Positions 7,856 through 18,887 of a stretch of 64,000 nt of DNA are shown here, one piece after another. Each line of letters begins with the position of its first letter. Within the stretch, counting starts at the first letter, position 1. The translations under genes were made by a program, and so were the position numbers. Source of the stretch: Henriciella sp. (lineage in GTDB: Bacteria; Pseudomonadota; Alphaproteobacteria; Caulobacterales; Hyphomonadaceae); NCBI GenBank assembly GCA_012960415.1, contig DUBH01000073.1, positions 1 through 64,000 on the forward strand, written 5' to 3'. The notes beneath the pieces are model-generated. The model was not told the origin of the DNA. It saw nothing but the letters and a program-made list of their open reading frames with translations, and did no database searches.

Positions 7856-9814
7856 TTAGATCGCTGCCTGCAACCTCTCGTCTGATGTCTGGATGCTGAG
7901 CACCTGGCCCATTGCCGTGACCAGCGACCGTTCGTCGATCGGCTTCGAGACATAGCCGTCAAAGCCCACGCTAAGATACCGTTCGCGGTCGCCAGCCATG
8001 GAATCGGCGGTGAGCGCGAGGACAGGGATGAGCCGGTTCGGACTGGCTGACATGCGAAGGCGCCGGAAAGCTTCTGCGCCATCGAGCCCCGGCATGTGGA
8101 TGTCCATGAGGACAATATCGAAAGGCTGGTGGCTGAGCTTGTCGAGCGCTTCATTGCCGTCACCTGCCAGCGTCACCTCGACATCGTAGTGCTCCAGAAA
8201 GCTCTTGGCGACGCGCAGATTGATCCCGTTGTCGTCGACAACAAGCGCGCGGCAACCTGACAGGCTGGTGCGTTGTCGTGGCTCGCGGATCCGGACTGTC
8301 TTGGTGGTCTGCTCGCTATATGGCGCAGACACGTCCTGCGCCGAAAAGGTGAGAGTGAAAACAGACCCACGTCCCTGTTGGCTGACGACGGTGACATCGC
8401 CGCCCATCATGCGTGCAAGCTTGCGCGTAATCGAAAGACCAAGGCCGGTGCCGCCAAACTTGCGCGTGGTGGAGCCGTCCTCCTGCGAGAAGCTTTCGAA
8501 GATCCTGTCCAGCTTGTTCTGGGCGATGCCGCAGCCTGTGTCAGACACATGAATGGTGATCTTCTGGGTCTCGTCATCCTCGCCGGGTTCGCTGGACACA
8601 ACAATCATCACCTTGCCCCGCTCGGTGAACTTGATCGCATTGGAGATCAGATTGCCGATGCACTGGCGCAGGCGCACCGGGTCTAAGGTCAGGCTGGATG
8701 GCACATCCGGGTGGACGAAAAGCTCAAGCTTGATGCCTTTCTCCTCCGCAAGAGCCTCATGCAGTTTGAACAGGCTACTGAGCTTGTGACGAAGGTCGCT
8801 GGCGACTGGTGTGATGTCGAGCTTGCCTGCCTCAATCTTTGAGAGGTCCAGAATGTCGTTGAGCAGCACCATGAGGGCGCGGCCGGAATCCAGAATGATG
8901 GACACCTGTTCGCGCTGGACCCCTGTCAGATCGCTGTGAACGAGGGTCTGCGCCATACCCAGCACACCATTGAGTGGGGTGCGGATCTCATGGCTCATAT
9001 TCGCCAGAAATTCCGACTTCATGCGGGTGGCCTGTTCGGCGCGGTTCAGGGCGTCACGAAGCTCATGGGCCTTGCGGCGTTCCTCACGCACATCCTGAAT
9101 GTGCAGGATGTATACAGGATGAGAGTCGCCGGGCAGGAAGGCTGTATTCAGCGCGATCGAGAGGCGGATACGCTTGCCCGACGGCGTCAGCATTTCTCCG
9201 TCAGAGATATGCTGCATGACGCCGCCATTTGCGATTTTGTCCTGAAGTTCCTTGCTACGATGAGCTTGGTCTGTCCCCATCAAATTATCGACATGCTGGC
9301 CTGCCACGTCCTCGAAGCGCTGCTCTGAAAGTTCTTCAAGAACGGGGTTCATGTAGAGAATGGCGCCGTCATGCGCAGCGATGGCGATGCCGTGTAGCGC
9401 GCGGTCGCAGGCGAGACGGAGCAGCTCGGCCTGTTCCTTGGCCTCGTCGCGTTGCTGGGCAATGTCTGTAATCTCATGCGAACAGCAGAGAACGCCTCTT
9501 TCTGTCGGGATGAGGCTGGTCTTCAGGACCTTGTTCAGCATTTTTGCTGCGCGGCCCTGGGTTGTAACCAGGGACCCCGGCTTTCCGGTTTTGAGGCATT
9601 CCAGAACGGCCTTGACCATTTCGGATTCGCGATAGGCAGGGTCGAACTCAAAAATGCGCATTCCGACGACGCTACCGCCCTCAGGCAGTATGGACGCATT
9701 CATCAGATCATTCGCATCGATCCATTCAAGATCAATGATCTCGCCACTCTCATCCCGGACGGCAGCAGTTTCGCACACAAGTATTGGAAGTTTGTCGAAA
9801 ACACCTGAACGCAT
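7856..9814 (-). CDS. Soluble hybrid histidine kinase (PAS-PAS-HisKA-HATPase-REC)
   Basis: 652 aa, no membrane segment, so probably cytosolic. Residues 1-125 and 135-245 look like two PAS-type sensor domains; a short coiled coil leads into HisKA with the phosphorylated His275 in FLANMSHEIRTPLNG. The ATPase domain shows the N box LIGNLISNAIKFTERGK (387-401), DTGCGI (425-430) and FGGTGLGLSI (453-462). A C-terminal receiver (about 522-645) has the acidic pair VVDDN, phospho-acceptor Asp571 in VLMDIHMPGLDG, and Lys in GYVSKPID. The two halves are joined by a linker without a phosphotransfer domain, so an external Hpt protein or DNA-binding partner is needed. It is convergent with ivd and divergent from egtB; its signal is unknown. 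Confidence 0.88.
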   Translation of the reverse strand: MRSGVFDKLPILVCETAAVRDESGEIIDLEWIDANDLMNASILPEGGSVVGMRIFEFDPAYRESEMVKAVLECLKTGKPGSLVTTQGRAAKMLNKVLKTSLIPTERGVLCCSHEITDIAQQRDEAKEQAELLRLACDRALHGIAIAAHDGAILYMNPVLEELSEQRFEDVAGQHVDNLMGTDQAHRSKELQDKIANGGVMQHISDGEMLTPSGKRIRLSIALNTAFLPGDSHPVYILHIQDVREERRKAHELRDALNRAEQATRMKSEFLANMSHEIRTPLNGVLGMAQTLVHSDLTGVQREQVSIILDSGRALMVLLNDILDLSKIEAGKLDITPVASDLRHKLSSLFKLHEALAEEKGIKLELFVHPDVPSSLTLDPVRLRQCIGNLISNAIKFTERGKVMIVVSSEPGEDDETQKITIHVSDTGCGIAQNKLDRIFESFSQEDGSTTRKFGGTGLGLSITRKLARMMGGDVTVVSQQGRGSVFTLTFSAQDVSAPYSEQTTKTVRIREPRQRTSLSGCRALVVDDNGINLRVAKSFLEHYDVEVTLAGDGNEALDKLSHQPFDIVLMDIHMPGLDGAEAFRRLRMSASPNRLIPVLALTADSMAGDRERYLSVGFDGYVSKPIDERSLVTAMGQVLSIQTSDERLQAAI

Positions 9815-10049
9815 GGCTACCCCGGTATGTATTGGTTTGAGACATTACCTGAGCGTAATTTTTGCGGACCGAATTTTAACAATGGGTTGATCGCGCTGCT
9901 ACATTCATTGATGTCATTGCAGTTTCCCTCTTTTGGGCAGGGAGGAGGCAGGATTGAGCACAAGCCTTTCGCAACTGACACATTGCCGTTGGGAACACGC
10001 GCTATAGTTGTTTTGTTAGACCGGGGCAGCCAGTCAGAAGGAGCACGCC

Positions 10050-11318
10050 ATGCTTTCAGCAAGTCCATTGGGCGTCTCGAAGGGCGAAAAGACACTCAGG
10101 CACGCTTTTGAGCGGGTGCGAGCCTATTCTAGAGAACTCGCCGCGCCATTGTCTGATGCCGACGCGACCGTTCAGTCCATGGAGGATGCAAGCCCGGCGA
10201 AGTGGCATCTTGCCCATGTGACCTGGTTTTTCGAGTGTTTCGTGCTGAAGCCTCACCTCTCGGGTTACGCGGTCTTCGATGAGACATTCGAATACCTCTT
10301 CAACTCTTATTATGATGCCGTTGGCGAGCGCCATCCACGCCCGCGCAGGGGCATGCTCACGCGTCCGACGCTGGACGAGGTGCTGTCTTTCCGTGCGCAT
10401 GTCGATCAGGGCATGGCGGAACTTCTATCAGACGACCCCGCGCCAGAAGTGGTTGAGCTCGTGACGCTCGGCCTGCACCATGAACAGCAGCACCAGGAGC
10501 TGTTCCTGACCGACATTCTGCACCTGTTCAGCCAGAACCCGCTGCAGCCCGCTTACAGGCCTTCAGAGCCGCGCCTTATGGAAGGCAGCGTAAAGCCGCT
10601 CGACTGGCATCGCTTCGAGGGCGGGCTCGTTGAGATTGGCCATGAAGGCGATGGCTTTCACTATGATTGCGAGGGGCCGCGCCACAAACAGTATCTTGAG
10701 CCGTTCGAGATCGCCGGCCGTGCCGTCACGAATGGTGAGTGGATCGCATTTATAGAGGCTGGCGGCTATGAGGCGCCGGGGCACTGGCTTTCCGATGGCT
10801 GGGCCTGCGTCCAGTCAAATGGGTGGAAGGCACCACTCTACTGGCACCGTAGGGATGGCGCCTGGTGGACGATGACACTGCGCGGCGCGCAACCTGTCGA
10901 CCTGGAGGCGCCCGTCACACATGTCAGCTTCTATGAGGCGGACGCTTATGCAAGCTGGACAGGGGCACGCCTGCCGACCGAAGCGGAATGGGAAGTCGCC
11001 GCGCAAGGCCATGATCTTCGCGGCAATGACGCTGGAACAGGGCGCCTTAGCCCCGCCATGCAGCCCGGCGACGGCCTGAGCGGCCTTTTCGGCGATGTGT
11101 GGGAATGGACGGCGAGTTCGTTCCTCCCTTATCCGGGCTTCAAGGCACCGGAAGGCGCGGTTGGCGAATACAATGGCAAGTTCATGAGCGGCCAGATGGT
11201 GCTGCGTGGCGGCTCCTGCGTGACCCCGCCCGACCATATTCGCCCGACATACCGAAACTTCTTTCATCCCGACAAACGCTGGCAGTTCTGCGGCGTCAGA
11301 CTCGCAAGGAATGCATAA
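10050..11318 (+). CDS. egtB: Ergothioneine sulfoxide synthase EgtB
   Basis: 422 aa. Non-haem iron enzyme that joins trimethylhistidine (hercynine) to a thiol (gamma-glutamylcysteine or cysteine) with oxygen. The N-terminal DinB-like half carries the iron ligands: His in [12 protein letters not shown] and the HHEQQHQEL pair. The C-terminal half (about 190-420) is a formylglycine-enzyme-like (FGE-sulfatase) domain with [33 protein letters not shown] and [23 protein letters not shown] precedes the ATG. Its stop overlaps the start of egtD by one base (TAATG), which implies coupled translation. Which sulfur donor it uses cannot be read safely from the sequence. Confidence 0.92.
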   Translation: MLSASPLGVSKGEKTLRHAFERVRAYSRELAAPLSDADATVQSMEDASPAKWHLAHVTWFFECFVLKPHLSGYAVFDETFEYLFNSYYDAVGERHPRPRRGMLTRPTLDEVLSFRAHVDQGMAELLSDDPAPEVVELVTLGLHHEQQHQELFLTDILHLFSQNPLQPAYRPSEPRLMEGSVKPLDWHRFEGGLVEIGHEGDGFHYDCEGPRHKQYLEPFEIAGRAVTNGEWIAFIEAGGYEAPGHWLSDGWACVQSNGWKAPLYWHRRDGAWWTMTLRGAQPVDLEAPVTHVSFYEADAYASWTGARLPTEAEWEVAAQGHDLRGNDAGTGRLSPAMQPGDGLSGLFGDVWEWTASSFLPYPGFKAPEGAVGEYNGKFMSGQMVLRGGSCVTPPDHIRPTYRNFFHPDKRWQFCGVRLARNA

Positions 11319-12256
11319 TGGACGGCTCTGGAATTGACCCATTTCTACAGGATGTTCTGACGGGCCTCGCGCGCGACCAGAAGTCGATCCCGAGCCGCTG
11401 GCTGTACGATGCGCGCGGCTCTCGTCTGTTCGACGATATCACTGAGCTTGACGAGTATTACCCGACACGTACCGAGCTCACGATCCTGAATGAGCATGCG
11501 GGCGCCATGGCTGACGCCATCGGGCCGGATGCCGTGATCGTGGAGTATGGCGCCGGCAGCCTCGTGAAGGTGCGCATTCTCCTCGATGCGCTGGAACGGC
11601 CGAAGGCTTTCGTCCCTGTCGATATCTCGTCGGAGCATCTGAAGGGCGCAGCAGATGAGCTGAAGGCCGCCTATGGTGATCTGGATGTCTACCCTGTGGC
11701 GGCCGATTTCATGGACACAAACCTCGGCAGTAACCTCCCCGATGGTGGTGGTCGCCGCGCAGGTTTCTTCCCCGGCTCGACCATGGGCAATCTGCTCGAC
11801 AAGGATATCGACAGCTTCTTGCGGACGGCGCGTGAGGACCTTGGCGATGATGCCTGTTTCATCGTTGGCCTCGACCAGCCGAAATCGCCAGACATTCTTG
11901 TACCGGCTTATGATGATGCAAAGGGTGTCACCGCGGACTTCAACCTCAACCTGCTGCGCCGGATCAACCGGGAGCTTGGCGGCAATTTTGATCTGGACGG
12001 TTTCGAACACGAAGCGCGCTGGAATAGCTCCGACAGCCGCATCGAGATGCACCTTCGAAGCGTCAGAAAGCAGACTGTATCGGTCTCTGGACGACCCTTC
12101 GAGTTTCAAGAGGGCGAGACGATCCATACGGAGAACTCCCGCAAGATCGCGCTTGACCGGTTTGCCGCGATGGCAGAGGGCGCGGGCTGGCAACTGACCC
12201 GCAAATGGACAGACGAAAAAGGCCTGTTTGCGGTCGTCCTGCTTGAAGCGGGCTGA
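11318..12256 (+). CDS. egtD: L-histidine N-alpha-methyltransferase EgtD
   Basis: 312 aa. SAM-dependent enzyme that trimethylates histidine to hercynine, the first step of ergothioneine synthesis. Seen: the family start IPSRWLYDARGSRLFDDIT-ELDEYYPTRTE, SAM-binding VEYGAGSLVKVRILLDAL, PVDISSEHL, FFPGSTMGNL and DQPKSPDILVPAYDDAKGVT. An in-frame open stretch reaches back to 11099 but lies inside egtB; the ATG at 11318 overlaps the egtB stop and gives the proper N terminus. egtB and egtD together are the minimal pathway core; no egtA, egtC or egtE is nearby. Confidence 0.92.
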   Translation: MDGSGIDPFLQDVLTGLARDQKSIPSRWLYDARGSRLFDDITELDEYYPTRTELTILNEHAGAMADAIGPDAVIVEYGAGSLVKVRILLDALERPKAFVPVDISSEHLKGAADELKAAYGDLDVYPVAADFMDTNLGSNLPDGGGRRAGFFPGSTMGNLLDKDIDSFLRTAREDLGDDACFIVGLDQPKSPDILVPAYDDAKGVTADFNLNLLRRINRELGGNFDLDGFEHEARWNSSDSRIEMHLRSVRKQTVSVSGRPFEFQEGETIHTENSRKIALDRFAAMAEGAGWQLTRKWTDEKGLFAVVLLEAG

Positions 12257-12285
12257 TAAGGTCTCGCCCGCTGAGGGAGGACCTT

Positions 12286-12651
12286 TTGGACATCAAAAGC
12301 TATAATCAGTTCTGCAGTGAGCTCGCGCATACGATGCATGTGGTGCAGTGGGGCGGCAGCCATGTCTGGAAGATTGGCGGCAAGGTCTTTGCCATCGCAG
12401 GCGAGGACAAGGACGGCAGTTTTCGCTGCAGCTTCAAGGCCTCAGAGCTCGCCTTTGACATATTGAAAGAACAGCCCGGCTGCCAGGGCGCGCCGCATCT
12501 GGCCTCACGCGGCATGAAGTGGATCCAGCGTTTTTCGGACGATGCCGTCGATGACGAGGCCCTGAAAGATTATCTGCGTGAGAGCTACCGGCTGGTCTCG
12601 CTCGGCCTCACGAAAAGGCTGCAGCGAGAGCTTGGCCTGAACCAGTCATGA
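12286..12651 (+). CDS. MmcQ/YjbR family protein
   Basis: 121 aa. Matches the small YjbR-like fold family (often called MmcQ/YjbR DNA-binding proteins; true role unclear): N-terminal helix YNQFCSELAHTMHVVQWG, the strand pair HVWKIGGKVFAIAGE, then FRCSFKASELAFDILKEQPG, and GAPHLASRGMKWIQRF ahead of a C-terminal helix with ESYRLVSLGLTKRLQ. The start is a TTG at 12286; it is favoured because a strong GGGAGG sits six bases upstream and the protein begins where the family does. It follows egtD by 29 bases and may be in the same transcript. Confidence 0.8.
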   Translation: MDIKSYNQFCSELAHTMHVVQWGGSHVWKIGGKVFAIAGEDKDGSFRCSFKASELAFDILKEQPGCQGAPHLASRGMKWIQRFSDDAVDDEALKDYLRESYRLVSLGLTKRLQRELGLNQS

Positions 12652-12728
12652 CGCCGCACCTGGCGGAACCTCGCGGGTGACCTCCCGTTGCTTTCTCGAG
12701 AGATTAAAAGACGCAAGAAAGGATCACC

Positions 12729-13562
12729 ATGACCCTGACAACCAAACATTTTGGCGTCGATATCCCAGCAATCGGGTTCGGCACTTGGAAGCTGAAAGGC
12801 GAGACGGCGCAGGAGTGCGTCTCCAAGGCGATCGAGGCTGGCTACCGGATGATCGATACCGCGCAGGCCTATGAGAACGAGAAGGATGTCGGCAGGGGGA
12901 TCGCCGACGCCCAATTGCCGCGCGAAGATCTGTGGGTGACCACAAAGGTCTGGATGTCCGAATACAAGGACGGCGATCTTCAGAAGTCTGTCGAAAAGAG
13001 CGTCAGCAAGCTCGGCACCGATTATGTCGACCTTATCCTGCTCCACTGGCCGAACGATGATGTGGCGCTGGAAGAAACCCTCGGCGCTCTGAACGATGTC
13101 CGCGACAAGGGGCTCGCAAAGCATATCGGTGTATCGAACTTCACGGTCGACCAGCTGGGGCAGGCGGTTAAGCTGTCCAAGGCACCCATCTTGACCAATC
13201 AGGTCGAGTACCATCCCTTCATCGACCAGACCCCGGTGCTGGAGGCAGCGCACGCGATTGGCACGTCTGTCACCGCCTACTCGCCGCTTGCACAGGGACA
13301 GGTCTTCGACAGCGCTATCTTGAAAGAGATTGGCGAGGCCCACGGGAAGACACCTGCGCAGGTCGTCATTCGGTGGTTCACGCAGCAGCCTGGTGTCATC
13401 ACGATCCCGCGTTCATCGTCACCTGAACACCTGCGTCAGAACAATGATGTGCATGATTTCGAACTGTCAGCCGAAGAGATGGGCCGGATCACAGCGCTCA
13501 AGGCGAACAATCAGCGCCTGATTGATCCAAGCTGGGCGCCAGACTGGGACAAGGCGGCCTAA
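12729..13562 (+). CDS. Aldo/keto reductase (2,5-diketo-gluconate reductase-like)
   Basis: 277 aa, normal for the family. NADPH-dependent reductase with a TIM-barrel. The catalytic tetrad is present: Asp in MIDTAQAYENE with its Tyr, Lys in VTTKVW, and His in LILLHWPN. Further signatures are the start PAIGFGTWKLKG, GVSNFTVDQL, QVEYHPF and the cofactor loop TIPRSSSPEHLRQN. AAAGGA lies six bases before the ATG. Substrate cannot be assigned; these enzymes commonly act on small aldehydes and keto sugars. Convergent with the patatin gene, 13 bases between the ends. Confidence 0.88.
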   Translation: MTLTTKHFGVDIPAIGFGTWKLKGETAQECVSKAIEAGYRMIDTAQAYENEKDVGRGIADAQLPREDLWVTTKVWMSEYKDGDLQKSVEKSVSKLGTDYVDLILLHWPNDDVALEETLGALNDVRDKGLAKHIGVSNFTVDQLGQAVKLSKAPILTNQVEYHPFIDQTPVLEAAHAIGTSVTAYSPLAQGQVFDSAILKEIGEAHGKTPAQVVIRWFTQQPGVITIPRSSSPEHLRQNNDVHDFELSAEEMGRITALKANNQRLIDPSWAPDWDKAA

Positions 13563-13575
13563 AAGCCGCTCTAAG

Positions 13576-15402
13576 TCACACCTGTTTAAGGTCGATGCCC
13601 CGGTCGCTATGTGCATTGCCGGGCTTTGACCCGAAGCAGAATTCATGAAGGGAGCCGCTCGCAAGTGCATTGCGAGTGGCTTCGTATCCGGCCTCCACGG
13701 CTTCGTCATAGGCTGTCCAGTCGCGCAACTCGATATCACGAAGCTCCGGCACGATCAGCATGTCAGCAAGCTCACGGCCTGCATTCGGGTTTATGTTCAG
13801 CGTGGCCGATCGCATCAGAAGGCCTGCGATAGGCGGCGCTGATGAAAAGCCATGCCTCCAGACCCACTGGAAGAAGTTTGGCGGGTTCACAAAGTCTTCC
13901 GCCTTAAGTCCTTCAGGCGCGCGCGACACATCCGAGCCAATGACCATGCCGCGATGAAGCTCTCGCATGACGTCAGTCGGGAAATTGTTTAGCACCGCCC
14001 CGTCAACCAGAACCTCGCCATTGTGGATCACTGGCGGCAGGATCCCGGGCAGGGAAATGGTGGCGCGCAGGGCGGTGCGAAGCTGACCTGTCCGGTGCAC
14101 GCGGTACGTCCCGTCCGACAGATTGGTCGAGACGGCGAAGAAGGGGATCTTCAACTCGCTGATGTCGATATCGCCAAAGTGTTCCTCGAGGCGTCGGTTG
14201 ACCCTCTTGCCCCGCACCATGGAAATGACTGGCAGATTGTAGTCGCCAAGCGGGTTCGTCTCGACAAAGGCTTTGCGAATCCGTCGGTCGATCTCTGCGT
14301 CGTCCCAGCCCATAGCCACGCAAGCGGCAACCACAGCGCCCATCGAAGCCCCGCCGGCAAAATCGATCGGTATTCCGGCTTCGCGGATGGCGCGGACAAC
14401 GCCGATATGGGCATAGGCTCGTGCGCCGCCGCCCGAAAGCAGGATTCCGGTCGAGCGCCCAGCCATCACGCGGGCGAGGCGGTCGCAATTCTCGCTATCG
14501 AGCCCCTTCCAGTGAAACAACCGCGCTGCCCCGGACGCCTCCAGCCAGTCTGATGGATGAGAGGCCTGTCGTTCTGAGCTGTGGTGCAGGAGGATGATAT
14601 CGACCAGCTGCAATGCCCGCGCGGGTGAGTCGTGCGACGGCATGAGCGGCTTGGAAGGCCGCGCATCGGCGCGCCCGAAAACCCAGACACGGTCTGCCTG
14701 CCTCGTCGAGAGCCGGAACCATGAGGAGTCGCCCACCGAGGTGACCAGCATGACGATGTCATTATTGGCCTCAAGCTCATCGAAGAAGCCGGTCGGCTTG
14801 TCGCGGCCTTCAGCCTCATCGATGATACGGCATTTCATGTTGAAGCGGCCGAGCGCCGTCTGCAGTGCTTCGGCGCGTAAAGTGAGGTCTATCGTCGGTG
14901 ACGTGGCCACCAAGGCGAAGACTTTCGGCGCATTACGCTTGTTCGGTTTGCGGCCCTCACGCAAGCGCGCCAGCATCACCTGTATCATTGAAGTCAGAAT
15001 GTCCGGATCAGCCTTCGTGATCCGGTCAAAACCTTTGCGCGATATCTCGAGAATCTCAGAATCGCGCAGCGCGTAGACAGAGCTCGTATGCGGCGCATTG
15101 TCGGGCAGGCCGTCGCCATTGAAATCGACGGCGCCCTCGAAGAGCGCCATCTCCCCCACCGGTTCGCCGGCTCGGATGTGGCCGAGAAAGTCAGAGCGCC
15201 CGTCCGGCATCGTCTTGAACGCGCCAAGCGATCCGGACAGGACAAAGTAGATGGACTCCGAGATATCGCCAGCCTTGAACAGCTCCCACCCGGCAGGCAG
15301 AGCGAACCATTTTGCTTCGCGCCCAGCCGCTTTCAGGGCGCGCTTCGGGACATCGCCCAGAAACGGGATCGACTTCAGCGTTGGCGCGATATCCAGACTC
15401 AT
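13576..15402 (-). CDS. Cyclic-nucleotide-binding-like/patatin-like phospholipase (NTE family)
   Basis: 608 aa. Residues 10-125 resemble a cNMP-binding beta-roll (FLGDVPKRAL, AGDISESIYFVLSGSLGAFK, GEPVGEMALFEG). The usual phosphate-binding cassette is altered: DFNGDGLPD is inserted (residues 93-101) and the conserved Arg is missing. The C-terminal half is a patatin hydrolase with oxyanion loop GGGARAYAHIGV, nucleophile Ser in GGASMG, and the Asp of LVDGAVLNNFP, the full catalytic dyad. It should cleave acyl esters of phospholipids or lysophospholipids. The ATG at 15400-15402 begins MSLDIAPTLKS; an in-frame GTG lies nine bases upstream. Sequence open further back to 15687 runs into the divergent mccB gene and is not used. 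Confidence 0.85.
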   Translation of the reverse strand: MSLDIAPTLKSIPFLGDVPKRALKAAGREAKWFALPAGWELFKAGDISESIYFVLSGSLGAFKTMPDGRSDFLGHIRAGEPVGEMALFEGAVDFNGDGLPDNAPHTSSVYALRDSEILEISRKGFDRITKADPDILTSMIQVMLARLREGRKPNKRNAPKVFALVATSPTIDLTLRAEALQTALGRFNMKCRIIDEAEGRDKPTGFFDELEANNDIVMLVTSVGDSSWFRLSTRQADRVWVFGRADARPSKPLMPSHDSPARALQLVDIILLHHSSERQASHPSDWLEASGAARLFHWKGLDSENCDRLARVMAGRSTGILLSGGGARAYAHIGVVRAIREAGIPIDFAGGASMGAVVAACVAMGWDDAEIDRRIRKAFVETNPLGDYNLPVISMVRGKRVNRRLEEHFGDIDISELKIPFFAVSTNLSDGTYRVHRTGQLRTALRATISLPGILPPVIHNGEVLVDGAVLNNFPTDVMRELHRGMVIGSDVSRAPEGLKAEDFVNPPNFFQWVWRHGFSSAPPIAGLLMRSATLNINPNAGRELADMLIVPELRDIELRDWTAYDEAVEAGYEATRNALASGSLHEFCFGSKPGNAHSDRGIDLKQV

Positions 15403-15554
15403 CAGTGCCACAGTGTGTTCCCTCAGAGTGGCGATGAAAAGGCCTCTCTGCGGCCAGTCATAGGCACATATATATGTCAGTCTGGTTACCGCTGCGGGAT
15501 GACATTGCCCGCAACCGGCGATAGGTCTGCAAGAAACAGTCTCCGGGAGGGCCA

Positions 15555-17162
<1,608 letters not shown>

Positions 17163-17335
17163 CTCAGCAACCTGTCGGAAGCTTAATGGCAGACCCAGTG
17201 TGCTGATTTATATGCGCTATTCGGTCCGAGGGGCGCTTGTTTAGCGGCCTAACGCCAATGTAACGCATCCTGCGCCGCGCGCCGGGCGTCTTCTTTTCGC
17301 ATCTCAGAAAGAGATCGCAGAAAAAGGAGAGAGCT

Positions 17336-17659
17336 ATGAAACGCTTTGCAATTATCCTCGCCGGTGCAGCAGCAGCAGGCACCTTCGCAGCCTCCGCAGG
17401 TGAAATGACCGCCTTCGGTGATATCGATACCGATGCCAGCGGTACCATCTCCCAAGAGGAGTTCGTTACCTGGAAGACCGCCGATGGCGACGTGACAGAA
17501 GCCGAAGCGACCGAAAAGTTCGCCATGGTCGACGCCGATTATGATGGCGAAGTCACTGAAGCCGAATACGAAGAGGCCAAGGAAGACTGGGCCGAAGAAA
17601 AAGACGCTTCTGATGACATGACGGATGATTCTGAGATGGGTGTGGACACCGACTATTAG
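17336..17659 (+). CDS. Secreted EF-hand calcium-binding protein
   Basis: 107 aa with a signal peptide (MKRFAIILAGAAAAGTFAASAG). Two EF-hand loops are visible: DIDTDASGTISQEEF (from about residue 29) and DADYDGEVTEAEY (from about 63), both with acidic residues at the calcium-coordinating positions. The tail is very acidic (EEKDASDDMTDDSEMG). It is probably a small periplasmic Ca2+-binding protein. AAAGGAGAG precedes the ATG. The gene has its own intrinsic terminator at 17686, so it is a single transcription unit. Confidence 0.85.
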   Translation: MKRFAIILAGAAAAGTFAASAGEMTAFGDIDTDASGTISQEEFVTWKTADGDVTEAEATEKFAMVDADYDGEVTEAEYEEAKEDWAEEKDASDDMTDDSEMGVDTDY

Positions 17660-17685
17660 ATCGCGTCCTGACAATCAGACCAGCG

Positions 17686-17714
17686 AAGGGGCCTGCACAT
17701 GCATGCCCCTTTTG
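17686..17714 (+). terminator. Intrinsic terminator of the EF-hand gene
   Basis: Stem AAGGGGC (17686-17692) pairs with GCCCCTT (17705-17711) around a 12-base loop and runs into TTTT. It starts 27 bases after the EF-hand stop codon. Confidence 0.75.
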
Positions 17715-17747
17715 CTTGCGCACAGCTCCGGTCCATGCCACCCGGTC

Positions 17748-18827
17748 ATGCCATTCCTTCAGGCGGAGTTTGGTGCCCTGACCGCGAACCGTTTTGATCT
17801 CCTGCGACTGGTTTTTGCCGCTGGTGTGACCGTGTTTCACGCTGTGGCGCTGACCGCGATTGCGCCAGACGGCTCTCTTGAAACAGCGCTCGGCGCGCTT
17901 GCTGAGATTTCAATCCAGGGTTTCTTTATCGTTTCTGGCGCGCTCGTCTTCGGGTCGCTTGTGCGATCGAGGTCACTCAGTGATTACGCGGAGAAGCGCG
18001 TGCGGCGACTTTACCCCGCCTATGCCGTCATCATCCTGATCCCCGCCCTCATCAGCCTGATGGTGGCCGGTCCAGGCGCTTTTGCGGGAATTCTTCAGTA
18101 TCTCGCCGCCAATCTTGTTTTCCTGAATTTTCTCGCCCCCGATCTTCCCGGTCTGTTTGACGGCCAGCGCTTTGAAGCCGTCAATGGCGCGCTCTGGACG
18201 CTCAAGGTCGAAGTGATGTTCTACCTCGCGCTCCCGATTATCGCCTGGGTGATGCGGCGCGCAGGCAAAGCGCAATGGGCCGTATTGGCATTCTTGTACG
18301 TCGCGGGGGAGGCCTGGCGGCTACTGCTTGAGCCTGCGCTGGGCGCAGCAAATGCCTCGCCGTCACTCATCGCGCTCGCCCCCGAGCTGGCACGCCAGCT
18401 GCCGGGCCAGATGGCATTCTTTGCAAGCGGCATGGGGCTCTGGCTGGTCTGGGATCTGGCGAAGGAAAAGACGGGACAGCTCGGCCTCATCGGACTGGCG
18501 CTTTTTATGGCTTCCTTCGTGCACCCCGTTCTGGAGCCATTGCGTGCTGCGGGGCTTGCGGGCCTCATCGCCTGGGCAGCGTTTGCGCCCGGTCCTGTCC
18601 TCAACGCCGCGCGGTATGGCGACATCAGCTATGGCCTCTACATCACCCACTTCCCGATCCTTCAGGGGCTGATCATGGCAGGTGTCTTCGCAACCGCCGG
18701 GCTGTCTGCGGGTTTTGCTATCGCAGCGCTACTCACGCTGGCCGCGAGCTTCCTGCTCTGGTGGTTTGTCGAGAAACCGGCCCTCCGCCGTGACAGTCAT
18801 TACAGGCAGGCTGCAAAGGACGGCTAA
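17748..18827 (+). CDS. Acyltransferase 3 family membrane protein
   Basis: 359 aa. Integral inner-membrane O-acyltransferase of the OafA/NodX type, which acylates surface sugars or other exported molecules. Seen: the opening NRFDLLRLVFAAGVTVFHAVAL with the active-site His, GFFIVSGALVFGSL, the basic loop YAEKRVRRLYPAYAVIIL, ALWTLKVEVMFYLALP, then about eight more hydrophobic segments and the ending WWFVEKPALRR. I use the ATG at 17748 because the longer frame back to 17625 crosses the preceding terminator. Acceptor is unknown. Confidence 0.82.
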   Translation: MPFLQAEFGALTANRFDLLRLVFAAGVTVFHAVALTAIAPDGSLETALGALAEISIQGFFIVSGALVFGSLVRSRSLSDYAEKRVRRLYPAYAVIILIPALISLMVAGPGAFAGILQYLAANLVFLNFLAPDLPGLFDGQRFEAVNGALWTLKVEVMFYLALPIIAWVMRRAGKAQWAVLAFLYVAGEAWRLLLEPALGAANASPSLIALAPELARQLPGQMAFFASGMGLWLVWDLAKEKTGQLGLIGLALFMASFVHPVLEPLRAAGLAGLIAWAAFAPGPVLNAARYGDISYGLYITHFPILQGLIMAGVFATAGLSAGFAIAALLTLAASFLLWWFVEKPALRRDSHYRQAAKDG

Positions 18828-18887
18828 CGCCCATTCCAAAACGGCCGTGTCAGGCCTAACGTCATCCTCAGATCACAGGAGATTTTC

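Noticed and set aside
17625..17747. Upstream extension of the acyltransferase frame
   Set aside because: Runs through the EF-hand stop and its intrinsic terminator.
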